This document shows, piece by piece, positions 52,842 through 61,223 of a stretch of DNA of 64,000 nucleotides. The stretch is taken from NCBI RefSeq assembly GCF_013408565.1, contig NZ_JACBZX010000001.1, positions 1,240,001-1,304,000 of the forward strand, in the 5' to 3' direction. Position 1 is the stretch's first letter; the number at the start of each line of letters is the position of its first letter. Below the pieces are notes generated by a model, which was not told the origin of the DNA, made no database searches, and saw only the letters and a list, made by a program, of their open reading frames with translations. A program made the position numbers and the translations under genes. This DNA is from Janibacter alkaliphilus (GTDB lineage Bacteria; Actinomycetota; Actinomycetes; Actinomycetales; Dermatophilaceae).

Positions 52842-53732
52842 ATGGGCAAGGCATCACGACGCAAGAAGTCCGCTGACGGCGCGACCCGCAAGGCCCGGCC
52901 GGTCCCGTACGTCGCCCGCCCCTTCGAGGGCCTGCCGGGCGAGACCGACTGGGTGGCCGCGCACGAGATCCTGCCGGCCGCGACCGCCCCGCTGACCCTG
53001 CGCCCGGGCGCGCTGCCCGACGGGGTCCATGCCCCGACGAGCGTCACCCTGGCCACCGTGCTGCCGATGGCCTGGCCGGCCCTGCACCGCGACGACGGCA
53101 GCGTGCTCATCGCCAGCCAGTCCGGCTCCTCCAGCGGCGACGCCAGCCGCGACCTGGCCGGAGCGCTGCTCACGGCGCTGGCCACCGAGCCCGGTGGCCC
53201 GGTCACCCAGGTGCCGCGCCCCACGGCCGAGACCCCGCGCCTGCAGGACCTGCTGGAGACCACCACCCCGCTGCAGGTCACGGTGCACGAGGGCTTCGAC
53301 TTCTGGGTCGAGGGCCAGGACGTCGACGGCGAGGCCGCCGACTCGCTGCAGCGGGCCAACGAGACCGTCGTGCCCACGGTCGCCCTCGCCGCGGCCACCT
53401 CGAGCTACTGGTGCCGGATCGGCGAGCGCACCTACATCCGGCACGTCCTCGCCGAGCAGGAGGACCGGGCCACCGACGCCATGGCCCGGCTGGCCGCGGC
53501 CGGCGAGAGCGCGCTGGACGACGAGCGGCCGCTGCTCGGCGCCTTCCGCGCCGGCGGCCTGCTCGTCCCGGTGTGGGAGGTCCCGGCCGACGCCGACCCC
53601 GCCGACAGCGAGGAGGCGCTGGCCGCCTTCGCCGCCCGCTACGCCACGGCCGCGGCCAGCGCCGAGCCGCTGACCGCCGACGAGCGCCGGGCCCGCTCCG
53701 GGCTGGTCTCGCGTCAGGTCACCCTGCGCTGA
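52842..53732 (+). CDS. DUF5926 family protein
   Basis: A 296-residue protein with the start MGKASRRKKSADGATRKARP, shared by the actinobacterial DUF5926 family (sometimes annotated preprotein translocase SecA-like), then PYVARPFEGLPGETDWVAAHE. No signal and no membrane helix; one mostly alpha/beta domain. Role unknown; it begins the run of genes with the glycosyltransferase directly after its stop. Confidence 0.88.
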   Translation: MGKASRRKKSADGATRKARPVPYVARPFEGLPGETDWVAAHEILPAATAPLTLRPGALPDGVHAPTSVTLATVLPMAWPALHRDDGSVLIASQSGSSSGDASRDLAGALLTALATEPGGPVTQVPRPTAETPRLQDLLETTTPLQVTVHEGFDFWVEGQDVDGEAADSLQRANETVVPTVALAAATSSYWCRIGERTYIRHVLAEQEDRATDAMARLAAAGESALDDERPLLGAFRAGGLLVPVWEVPADADPADSEEALAAFAARYATAAASAEPLTADERRARSGLVSRQVTLR

Positions 53733-53734
53733 CC

Positions 53735-54433
53735 ATGTCCGCCCCGGTCGCCGCCGTCGTGCCGGCCAAGGACGAGGCCGCCCGGGTCGCGGCCACCGTG
53801 GCCGCGCTGCGCTCGCTCGCGCCGGTCGACCTCGTCGTCGTCGTCGACGACGGCTCCACCGACGGCACCCACCTCGCCGCCGCGGCCGCCGGGGCGCTCG
53901 TGGTGCGCCACCACCGCAACCGCGGCAAGGCGGCCGCCCTGACCACCGGCCTGCTCCGGGTGCGCGAGGAGGAGACCCGGAAGGGCGGACCGGCCCACCT
54001 GCTGCTCTTCGCCGACGCCGACCTGGAGGGGTCGGCGAGCGCGCTCGGTCCGCTGCTGGAGCCGGTGCGCGACGGCCGGGCCGACCTCAGCGTGGCCAAC
54101 CTGCCACCCGGCCGGTCCTCGCAGGGCGGCGGCCGGGTGGTCCGGTACGCGCAGACCCGGATCGCCGCCCTCACCGGCGCCCAGATCACCCAGCCGCTGA
54201 ACGGCATGCGCTGCCTGGACCCGTCGGCGGTCGCGGCGGCGACCCCCTTCGCCCCCGGGTGGGGGGTCGAGGCGGCGATGCTCGTCGACGTGCTCCGGGC
54301 CGGCCTGCGGGTGGTCGAGGTGCCGGTGAGCATCAGCCACCGCCGCACCGGCACCGACTGGCGCGGCCAGCTGCACCGGGCCCGGCAGCTGCGCGACGTC
54401 GCGCTGGCCCTGCGCGCCCGGCGGGAGCGGTGA
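53735..54433 (+). CDS. Family 2 glycosyltransferase
   Basis: A 232-residue GT-A enzyme. The nucleotide-binding Asp is in VAAVVPAKDEAARVAATVAA and VVVVDDGSTDGTH; FADADLEGS is the DXD motif for the metal; HRRTGTDWRG is in the acceptor region. It is probably a polyprenol-phosphate glycosyltransferase or a peptidoglycan/teichoic-sugar enzyme acting at the membrane face. It lies two bases after DUF5926, and its stop overlaps the GTG of the next gene. Confidence 0.88.
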   Translation: MSAPVAAVVPAKDEAARVAATVAALRSLAPVDLVVVVDDGSTDGTHLAAAAAGALVVRHHRNRGKAAALTTGLLRVREEETRKGGPAHLLLFADADLEGSASALGPLLEPVRDGRADLSVANLPPGRSSQGGGRVVRYAQTRIAALTGAQITQPLNGMRCLDPSAVAAATPFAPGWGVEAAMLVDVLRAGLRVVEVPVSISHRRTGTDWRGQLHRARQLRDVALALRARRER

Positions 54434-55953
54434 GCCCGGGGCGGCTCTCCGGCGGCCTGCTCGTCGCGGCGATCGGGCTGCTCCTGCTCGTCGGCGTCTC
54501 CGGGGAGTCGGTGGCCCTGCCGCCGCTCGGCGACCCCGGGTGGGCGCCGCCCGCGCTGCCCTGGACCCTCGCGCCGTGGCTGGTGGTGGTGCTGCAGGCC
54601 AGCGCCTACCTGCTCGGCGGCGCCTCGCTCGTGGTGCACCTGCGCCGCCCGACCCCGCTGCGGCTGCGCTGGTGGCACCTGGCCGGGCTGGCCGCGCTCG
54701 TCCTGCTGACGGCCCCCTTCGGCACCGCGGACCACACGAACTACGCCGGGTACGGCCGGATCCTCGCGCAGGGCGGCAACCCCTGGGTGGTCGCGCCCGA
54801 GGACTTCCGCGGCGGCGAGGACCCGGTGACCTGGCTGGTGCAGCCACCGTGGCGGGACACCCCGAGCGTCTACGGGCCGGTCGGGACCTGGCTCATGGGC
54901 CTGGCCGGGCTGCTCGGCGGGGAGTCGATGCGCCAGGTCGTCTGGGTGTGGCAGGCGTTCGTCGTCGCGGCCTGGCTCGGCGTGCGGGCCCTGCTGGTGC
55001 GCCTCGGCAGCCCACGGCCGGTGGTCGACCGGTGGTGGACGACCAACGTGCTCGTCCTCGGCGCCGGGGTGCTCGGCGCGCACCTGGACACCCTCGCCCT
55101 CGCTGCGATGGTGGCCGCGCTCGCCGCCGGTCTGGCCCGGCGCCCGCTGCTGGCCGGGCTGCTCACCGGCGTCGCCGCGAGCACCAAGATCACCGCCGGG
55201 GTCGTCGGGCTGGCCCTCGTCGTCGGCTGGGTGATGGAGGGAGCGCGCCCGCTCCCCGAGCGGCTGCGCCGGGCAGCACGCCCCACCCTGCTGCTCGCGG
55301 CGGGCACCCTCGCGGTCCTGGTGCCGCTGCACCTGCTCGCCGGGCGCGAGGCCGTCTCCCAGGTGGTCGGCTCCGGTGGCGGGGTCTCCTACGCCACCCC
55401 GTGGCGGGCGGTCTACACCGTGCTCGACCTCGGGCTGCCCGAGCTCGCCGCGCGCAACCTGACGATCTGGGTCAGCGCCGCCGCCTGCCTCGCGCTGGCC
55501 CTGGCGCTGTGGCCGGTCACCGCGGCGCTGGAGCGGTGGCCGGCGGTGCGGGCGCTGCTCGTGCTCACCACCGCCTACAGCCTGGTCGCCGCCTACGTGC
55601 TGCCCTGGTACGAGCTCATGCAGTGGGCCTCCCTGACCCTGGCGCTGGGTCTGCTCGTCGCAGCGGCCAGGGGGGAGGCTGCCCCGCTGGCCCACCACCG
55701 GGGCCTGCGGCTCCTCCTGCTCGCGCTCCTGCTGCGCGGCACGGTGCTGGCGCTCGCCTACGTGCCGGGCAGGGTGCGGCTGCCCGCCGACGTCGAGACG
55801 GTGACGCTCGGCTTCCGCTTCGTCGCCTCCCCGCTGGCCACGGTCGCTGTCTGGGGGGTGGTCATCGTGCTGTGGCGTCGGACCCGGTCGTCGCGCCGGC
55901 CGACGGCGCCGGCCGGGCCGTCGTCTCGGTCCGCGACCACGCCGGGCGGCTGA
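54430..55953 (+). CDS. Multi-pass glycosyltransferase-C-like membrane protein
   Basis: A 507-residue protein with about 11 hydrophobic segments. Features of GT-C mannosyltransferases: an early acidic loop with GTADHTNYAGYGRILAQGGN (Asp and Glu-containing, as in catalytic loop 1), PYG-like VYGPVGTWLMG, and the later YELMQWAS segment. It may transfer a mannosyl or other sugar from polyprenol phosphate to an outer envelope acceptor, using the sugar lipid made by the preceding GT2. The GTG overlaps the GT2 stop (GTGA). Its last 92 bases overlap, in antisense, the end of the next gene. Confidence 0.8.
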   Translation: MSPGRLSGGLLVAAIGLLLLVGVSGESVALPPLGDPGWAPPALPWTLAPWLVVVLQASAYLLGGASLVVHLRRPTPLRLRWWHLAGLAALVLLTAPFGTADHTNYAGYGRILAQGGNPWVVAPEDFRGGEDPVTWLVQPPWRDTPSVYGPVGTWLMGLAGLLGGESMRQVVWVWQAFVVAAWLGVRALLVRLGSPRPVVDRWWTTNVLVLGAGVLGAHLDTLALAAMVAALAAGLARRPLLAGLLTGVAASTKITAGVVGLALVVGWVMEGARPLPERLRRAARPTLLLAAGTLAVLVPLHLLAGREAVSQVVGSGGGVSYATPWRAVYTVLDLGLPELAARNLTIWVSAAACLALALALWPVTAALERWPAVRALLVLTTAYSLVAAYVLPWYELMQWASLTLALGLLVAAARGEAAPLAHHRGLRLLLLALLLRGTVLALAYVPGRVRLPADVETVTLGFRFVASPLATVAVWGVVIVLWRRTRSSRRPTAPAGPSSRSATTPGG

Positions 55954-58102
55954 GCATCGCCAGCGCGAGCAGGCCGGGCACGAGGATGAGCGCCGCCACC
56001 GCCGGGATCGCCGTGCCGGAGTCGTTGAGCAGGAAGCCGGCGGTCAGCGCGACGACGATCGCGATCAGTCCCGGGCGCAGCGCCGGGTAGAGCGCGAGCA
56101 GCGGGCGCACCGGCCGCGCCGGGCGGCTGTCCGGGCGGGCGAGCACGAGGATGATCAGGACCAGCCCGACCGGGACCAGCAGCGCGGTGCGCTCCGGCCC
56201 GAGCAGGATGTCGACGTTCGTCTCCAGCTTGCGCAGCACGATGCCCAGCGCCTCCCCGTCGAGCAGGCTCTGGAAGAAGCGCCCCAGATGGGTGCGCTGC
56301 GCCTCCGGCCGGAGCCAGTCCAGCCAGGCCATGCCGAGGAAGGCGAACCCCGTCACGACGACGAGCCCGAGCGCGGTCCGCCAGGTCAGCCGCACCTGTG
56401 CCACGGCCAGCACGAGGTAGCCCACGGCCGGGGTCAGCGCCAGCGCCCCGCCGCCGTCCGCGCCCAGCCAGGGGGCGGCGTCGACGACGACGGTGAGCAG
56501 CCCGAGGACCGCGACCACGGCGACCACCGCGCGTCGCCGTCCGGTGCGCAGCAGCGGGTCGGCCAGGGCGGTGATCGCCAGCAGCGCCGAGGTGGCGAAG
56601 AGGGCGAAGGGGACGTTGCCGAAGCCGTGGAAGCGCCCGCCGTCGAGCGGGTGCAGCCCGAGCACCCCGAGCATGGTCATCCGCCCCTCGTTGAGCAGCA
56701 GGTCGAGGGCGAGGATCCCGGCGGTGACCGCGGCGAGGGACCCGACCGCGGCCAGCGCCCGTCCGCGGGCGCCACCGGCACCGGGCACGAGCCTGCCCAG
56801 CCCCAGGACGAGCGCCGCGGTGAGCGCGAGCAGCGCGGCGATTATGCCGACGACGACCCCGGTCAGCGCCCACCCCGGGCTGCCGGCCCGCCACCAGGGC
56901 ACCACCGTCGCGAGGAAGGTGGCCGCCGGCAGCGCCATCGCGCCCAGCCCGACGACGCCGCTCACCGGGGCGAGGATCGCCCGCCCGCGCTCGCCGGCCC
57001 GGCGCCAGCCGAGCGCCAGGGAGAGCACGAGCACCGCCAGCGCGATCCCGAAGGTCCGGAAGAAGGTGGGCAGCACCTCGTCCCCGACGACGAGCTGGGC
57101 GTCGTCGTCGACGAGCCGCTGCTGGCGCTCGCGGAGCGGGGCGTCGTCCGGCTGCACGGTCAGGGCGCGCCCGGCGGTGCCCTCGGGTGCGCCGAGGCCC
57201 GACGTCTGCAGCGCCGTGTAGGTGAGGTCGGCGACCTGGGCCATCCCGGTGCGGCTGGTCGAGTCCGAGGCCAGCCAGCCGGGCTCGATGCCGCCGCCGG
57301 ATGCGACGAGCACCCGCAGCCCGGGGGTGCCGCCGTCGTCGGACAGGCCGGCGACGAGGACCAGCGTGTCCTCGGGCAGCCCGTCGACGGTGTCGGAGAC
57401 CAGCCGGTCGGCGGCGGTGACCTGCGCCAGCCGCTCGGGCCCCGGCTCCGGGCGGGTGATCGGGTCGGCGCCGAGCAGGCTGACCGGGCAGCCCCCATCC
57501 TGGCCGCTCATCGGTCCGAGCTCGGGCAGCAGGCCGTCCTCGGTGCGGGCCCCGAGGTAGCTGCCGGCGCCGCCGATGTGCACGCAGGCGCCGGTGTCGG
57601 CGACCTGCTGGCCGAGCCGCCCGATCCGGGCGTCGAAGCCGTTCGCGGCGATCTCCTCGCGGGTCCCCCGCCAGGCGGCCGCGTCGGCCTCACTCACCTC
57701 GACCGCCGTCAGCGCGTCGCTGCCCGGTCCCGGCAACGTCGGCAGCGGCCCGCAGTCCGGCAGCGCCCGCGGGTCGGCGCGCAGCTCGCGGTCGCTGACG
57801 TCCCGCGGCTCGGCGGCCCGGTCACCGGCGGAGAGCCCGAGCCAGCCGTCGACCGGGCAGGAGGTGAAGTAGGTGGAGCGCACGTTGAGGTTGGCCACCG
57901 CACCGTCGTCGGCGAGGTCCCAGATCGCCGGGGTCGTCTCCCGGGTGACGTCCGACCAGGACATCCCGGGCACTCCGATGACGACGACGTCCCGCGGCGG
58001 CTCGGCCAGGGACGCCGAGGCCGGGCTGCCGGCCGCGACGAGCAGCCCGGTGACGAGCAGCACGAGCAGGGCCCGCCCGGTCCGTGCTGCGGTGCTGCGC
58101 AT
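55862..58102 (-). CDS. Large membrane protein with N-terminal alkaline-phosphatase-like domain
   Basis: A 746-residue protein. The signal peptide (residues 1-30) is followed by a 300-residue extracytoplasmic domain that starts DVVVIGVPGMSWSDVTRETTP, the pattern of alkaline-phosphatase-superfamily/sulfatase-like proteins (Asp and Thr in metal/nucleophile positions), and DTLVLVAGLSDDGGTPGLRV resembles the second metal site. About ten helices then follow (residues 360-730). Function is unknown; a phosphoglycerol or lipid-linked enzyme of the envelope is plausible. Its 3' end overlaps that of the convergent glycosyltransferase by 92 bases. Confidence 0.75.
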   Translation of the reverse strand: MRSTAARTGRALLVLLVTGLLVAAGSPASASLAEPPRDVVVIGVPGMSWSDVTRETTPAIWDLADDGAVANLNVRSTYFTSCPVDGWLGLSAGDRAAEPRDVSDRELRADPRALPDCGPLPTLPGPGSDALTAVEVSEADAAAWRGTREEIAANGFDARIGRLGQQVADTGACVHIGGAGSYLGARTEDGLLPELGPMSGQDGGCPVSLLGADPITRPEPGPERLAQVTAADRLVSDTVDGLPEDTLVLVAGLSDDGGTPGLRVLVASGGGIEPGWLASDSTSRTGMAQVADLTYTALQTSGLGAPEGTAGRALTVQPDDAPLRERQQRLVDDDAQLVVGDEVLPTFFRTFGIALAVLVLSLALGWRRAGERGRAILAPVSGVVGLGAMALPAATFLATVVPWWRAGSPGWALTGVVVGIIAALLALTAALVLGLGRLVPGAGGARGRALAAVGSLAAVTAGILALDLLLNEGRMTMLGVLGLHPLDGGRFHGFGNVPFALFATSALLAITALADPLLRTGRRRAVVAVVAVLGLLTVVVDAAPWLGADGGGALALTPAVGYLVLAVAQVRLTWRTALGLVVVTGFAFLGMAWLDWLRPEAQRTHLGRFFQSLLDGEALGIVLRKLETNVDILLGPERTALLVPVGLVLIILVLARPDSRPARPVRPLLALYPALRPGLIAIVVALTAGFLLNDSGTAIPAVAALILVPGLLALAMLSRPAWSRTETTARPAPSAGATTGSDATAR

Positions 58103-58442
58103 GCGCCAACCGTAGAGGTCGCCCCCGCCCCTCCCTTCCCTGCGCCGCGCACCTGCCCACCCTTTCCCCTCCCGGCCGTGCGCCGCGCCTCTCCCCGCGC
58201 CGCGCTCCTTCGCCCCCTTCGCCCCGCCGGTCCCCTTGACGACGAAACTGCTGCTGGCAGCAGTTTCGTCAGCCAGCATCACCTCGATCTGGTGCTGGCT
58301 CACGTAGATGCAGCCAGCAGCAGTTTCGTGCAAGGGGCCAGGTGAAGGGTGCGGGCACACAGGGGAAGGGCGGGGCCTGGGCGCACGGACGAAGGGCGGG
58401 CCCGGGCGGGCCTGAGCGGGGGACGGGGGTCGCTGATCCACA
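58103..58442. other. 340-base divergent gap with palindromic element
   Basis: The gap separates two divergent starts (58102 minus, 58443 plus), so it must carry both promoters. Its centre (58241-58329) is a palindromic element listed separately; the flanks are C/T-rich on one side and G/A-rich on the other and show no reading frame that is supported. No clear -35/-10 pairs were found. Confidence 0.5.
58241..58329. repeat. Multi-arm palindromic element
   Basis: A perfect hairpin GACGAAACTGCTG / CAGCAGTTTCGTC with loop CTGG occupies 58241-58270. A second, imperfect one (AGCCAGCA ... TGCTGGCT) covers 58271-58300. A third copy CCAGCAGCAGTTTCGT at 58314-58329 pairs perfectly over 16 bases with ACGAAACTGCTGCTGG at 58242-58257, so the first and the outer stems exclude each other. 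REP-like or regulatory role. Confidence 0.9.
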
Positions 58443-59747
58443 ATGGTCCGCATGCGGCGACCCACGACGAGGCACTGGATCCTCGGCCTCCTCGTCCTCG
58501 TCGTCCTTGGCGCGGGGCCGGTGGCGAAGTTCCTCGTCTTCTTCCCGCAGGACCAGTGGCAGGTCGACGTGCAGGTCTACCGCGAGGCCGGGATCTCGGT
58601 GCTGCAGGGTCGGCCGATCTACAGCCAGATGACCCAGCCGCCGCAGCTGCTGCCCTTCACCTACCCGCCGGTGGCGGCGCTCCTCGCAGTGCCGCTGGCC
58701 TTCGTCCCCTTCGAGGTGGCCGCCTGGGGCTGGACCATCGCCCAGCTGGTCGCCAACGTCGGCATCGCCTGGTTCGCCTGGTACCGGCTGCGGCACCGGG
58801 TCGGGGTGTGGGCGCCGGTGCTCGTCGGGCTGGTCGTCGGGGTCTTCCTGTGGACCCAGCCGGTCGGCGACGGGATCCGCTTCGCCCAGGTCAACGCCTT
58901 CCTCGTGCTCGCCTGCCTGCTCGACCTGCGCCGGCCGCGGCACCGGTGGCTGCAGGCGATCCCGCCGGGGGTCCTCGTCGGGCTGGCGATGGCGATCAAG
59001 CTGACGCCGGGCGTCTTCGTCATCCACTACCTGCTGTGCCGCCGCTGGCGCGAGGCCTTCACCGCGATCGGCACCGCCGTCTTCGTCTCGGTCGGCGCCT
59101 GGATGGTGCTGCCCCCGGCGTCGTTCACCTTCTGGGGCGGGGCGCTCTCCGACCCGACCCGGCTGGGACCCAACGACGGCTCGGCCAACCAGGCCTTCCG
59201 CGGGCTGCTGCTGCGTCGCGGCCTCGAGGGCACCGAGCTGACCCTGGCCTGGGCGCCGTGGCTGCTGCTCGCCGGGGCCGCGGTCTTCTGGGTGGCCCAC
59301 CGGGCCTGGCGGCAGGGCGACTGGCTGGCCGAGGTGGCCGCGATCGGGCTGGCCGGCTTCCTGCTCTCGCCGGTCAGCTGGGTGCACCACCTGCACTGGA
59401 TCATGGTCATCGTCCCGGCGATCCTCGGTGTCGCCGCCGGCCGCGACCTGCGCCGCGACCTCGCCGGCGCGGTGGTCATCGGCTGGTTCCTGTGCACGAT
59501 GCCCTTCTGGGGGGTGCTGTGGAACCGCCAGGGCTACGACCCGGCCTGGTTCGGCGACGTGCTCATCGAGGGCAACGTCATCGGCAGCGTCGTCGTCCTG
59601 GCGCTGCTGGCCTGGGCGGTGCGTCGCACGGACCGGGAGCTGGCCGCCGCCGGGGCGTCTAGGGTGAGCGACATGGAGGCCAGCACGAGCCAGGAGCGGC
59701 AGCGACCGCCCGGCCCGCGGCGGCCCCACCGGGTGGGGGCGCCGTGA
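58443..59747 (+). CDS. GT87-type alpha-mannosyltransferase (DUF2029)
   Basis: A 434-residue membrane protein with about 10 helices. The loop after the first helix has the catalytic Asp of the family in DQWQVDVQVYREAGISVLQG; LLPFTYPPVAALLAVPLAFV follows. LGPNDGSANQAFRGLLLR and SPVSWVHHLHWIM are typical of GT87 (PimE, Rv1459-like) mannosyltransferases. It should add mannose from polyprenol-phosphomannose to a phosphoinositol mannoside or other lipoglycan. An alternate ATG lies three codons later. Its stop overlaps the GTG of the next gene (GTGA). Confidence 0.88.
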   Translation: MVRMRRPTTRHWILGLLVLVVLGAGPVAKFLVFFPQDQWQVDVQVYREAGISVLQGRPIYSQMTQPPQLLPFTYPPVAALLAVPLAFVPFEVAAWGWTIAQLVANVGIAWFAWYRLRHRVGVWAPVLVGLVVGVFLWTQPVGDGIRFAQVNAFLVLACLLDLRRPRHRWLQAIPPGVLVGLAMAIKLTPGVFVIHYLLCRRWREAFTAIGTAVFVSVGAWMVLPPASFTFWGGALSDPTRLGPNDGSANQAFRGLLLRRGLEGTELTLAWAPWLLLAGAAVFWVAHRAWRQGDWLAEVAAIGLAGFLLSPVSWVHHLHWIMVIVPAILGVAAGRDLRRDLAGAVVIGWFLCTMPFWGVLWNRQGYDPAWFGDVLIEGNVIGSVVVLALLAWAVRRTDRELAAAGASRVSDMEASTSQERQRPPGPRRPHRVGAP

Positions 59748-60151
59748 CCGCCGCTGTCGTCCTGCTCGCCGTCGGCCTCGTGCTCGCCCTGCTCGGTCTG
59801 CTGGCCACCTGGCGGCGAGGGGTCGCCCTGTCCACCCGGGTGCGGGCGCTGGAACGTCGGGCCCCGGTCGGCGAGGGGGACCTGGAGCAGCTGCGCGGCG
59901 ACCTCGCCCAGGCGCTGCGCCATGTCGCCGTGGTGCGCTACGACGCCTTCGGCGACATGGGCGGGCGGCTCTCCTTCAGCGCGGCGCTGGTCGACGACTC
60001 CGGCGACGGGCTGGTGATGAGCAGCATCCACGGTCGCGGCGAGTCGCGGACCTATGCGAAGGCGGTGGTCGGCGGCGACGCCGACGCCACCCTCACCCCC
60101 GAGGAGCACCAGGCGCTCGCCGCGGCGCGGACCGGGCGCACGGACGCCTGA
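59744..60151 (+). CDS. DUF4446 family protein
   Basis: A 135-residue protein. A membrane helix (residues 3-22, AAVVLLAVGLVLALLGLL) precedes a basic stretch and a coiled segment (LEQLRGDLAQALRHVAVVR); YDAFGDMGGRLSFSAALVDD and ESRTYAKAV complete the DUF4446 pattern. Its function is unknown; in this group it commonly stands near pheA. Coupled to the GT87 gene by GTGA. Confidence 0.9.
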   Translation: MTAAVVLLAVGLVLALLGLLATWRRGVALSTRVRALERRAPVGEGDLEQLRGDLAQALRHVAVVRYDAFGDMGGRLSFSAALVDDSGDGLVMSSIHGRGESRTYAKAVVGGDADATLTPEEHQALAAARTGRTDA

Positions 60152-60180
60152 GGGCACCCGCCACCGACCGGCCGCCGACC

Positions 60181-60240
60181 GCGAGTGAGCGCATCCGGTC
60201 GGGTCCCGGGGGCCCGAGGCGACCAGATGAGCTCACTCGC
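60181..60240. repeat. Long inverted repeat, 21-base arms
   Basis: Arms 60181-60201 (GCGAGTGAGCGCATCCGG...) and 60220-60240 (...AGCTCACTCGC) pair over 21 bases with two mismatches. The 18-base loop holds a further small palindrome (GGGTCCCGGGGGCCC). It lies 30 bases after the DUF4446 stop and 57 bases before pheA. It may end the first operon or be a repeated element. Confidence 0.9.
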
Positions 60241-60296
60241 GCGAGACCTCGGGGCGCGCGGATAGCCTGTGCCCGACCACCGGCAAGGAGACGACG

Positions 60297-61223
60297 TTGA
60301 CCCGCTACGCCTACCTCGGCCCCGAGGGCACCTTCACCCAGATGGCGCTGCACGCCTGGCGCCCGGCCCAGGGCCAGGAGCAGACCCCCTTCGGCTCGGT
60401 GGACGGGGCCCTGGCGGCGCTGCGGGAGCGGCAGATCGACGCCGCCGTCGTGCCGATCGAGAACTCCGTCGAAGGGGGCGTCAGCGCCACCCTCGACGCC
60501 CTGGCCAGCGGCGACCCGCTGATCGTCACCGGTGAGGTGCTCGTGCCGATCACCTTCGTCCTCGCCGCCCGGGCGGGCACCACGCTGGCCGACATCCGGG
60601 CGGTCGGCACGCACAGCCACGCCTGGGCGCAGGTCCGCGGCTGGGCGCAGCAGCACCTGCCCGACGCCGGGTACGTGCCCGCCCTGTCCACCGCGGCGGC
60701 CGCGGCGGACGTCGCCGCCGGCAGCGGCGGCTACGAGGCGGCCGTGTGCGCCCCCGTCGCCGCGCAGAACCACGGGCTGAGCGTGCTCGCCGAGGACATC
60801 GGCGACATGGCCCAGGCGGTGACCCGCTTCGTCGTCGTCTCCCGGCCGGAGTGGCTGCCCCGACCCACCGGCCGCGACAAGACGACCGTGGTGCTCTTCC
60901 AGCGCTCGGACCGGGCAGGCGGGCTCGTCGAGCTGCTCGAGCAGCTGTCCACCCGCGGCATCAACATGACCCGGCTCGACTCGCGCCCGACCCGGGAGTC
61001 GATGGGCTCCTACTGCTTCTCCATCGACCTCGAGGGGCACGTCGCCGACGAGCGGGTCGGCGAGGCGCTCATGGGGCTGCGCCGGGTGTGCGCCGAGGTC
61101 CGCTTCGTCGGCTCCTACCCGGCGGCCAACGGGCGCGAGGTGAGCATCGACCCGCTCACCTCCGACGACGCCTTCGCCGAGGCGCGGGACTGGCTGGACC
61201 GGCTGCGCGTCACCGGCGGCTGA
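60297..61223 (+). CDS. pheA: Prephenate dehydratase
   Basis: A 308-residue prephenate dehydratase, converting prephenate to phenylpyruvate in phenylalanine synthesis. The PDT domain opens with YLGPEGTFTQMA and has PIENSVEGGVSATLDAL (residues 57-73), GTHSHAWAQVRGW and the Thr-Arg-Phe catalytic motif QAVTRFVVV. A C-terminal ACT domain (residues 195-275) begins TTVVLFQRSDRAGGL and has LDSRPTRESMGSY where the ESRP motif binds phenylalanine, so feedback inhibition is expected. Start is TTG, with GGAG well placed. Its stop overlaps the ATG of the next gene. Confidence 0.96.
   Translation: MTRYAYLGPEGTFTQMALHAWRPAQGQEQTPFGSVDGALAALRERQIDAAVVPIENSVEGGVSATLDALASGDPLIVTGEVLVPITFVLAARAGTTLADIRAVGTHSHAWAQVRGWAQQHLPDAGYVPALSTAAAAADVAAGSGGYEAAVCAPVAAQNHGLSVLAEDIGDMAQAVTRFVVVSRPEWLPRPTGRDKTTVVLFQRSDRAGGLVELLEQLSTRGINMTRLDSRPTRESMGSYCFSIDLEGHVADERVGEALMGLRRVCAEVRFVGSYPAANGREVSIDPLTSDDAFAEARDWLDRLRVTGG

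Noticed and set aside
58201..58470. Peptide coding in the palindromic element (DETAASSSFV-like reading)
   Set aside because: The repeated peptide arises from the inverted arms read in frame; there is no start codon with a ribosome-binding site.
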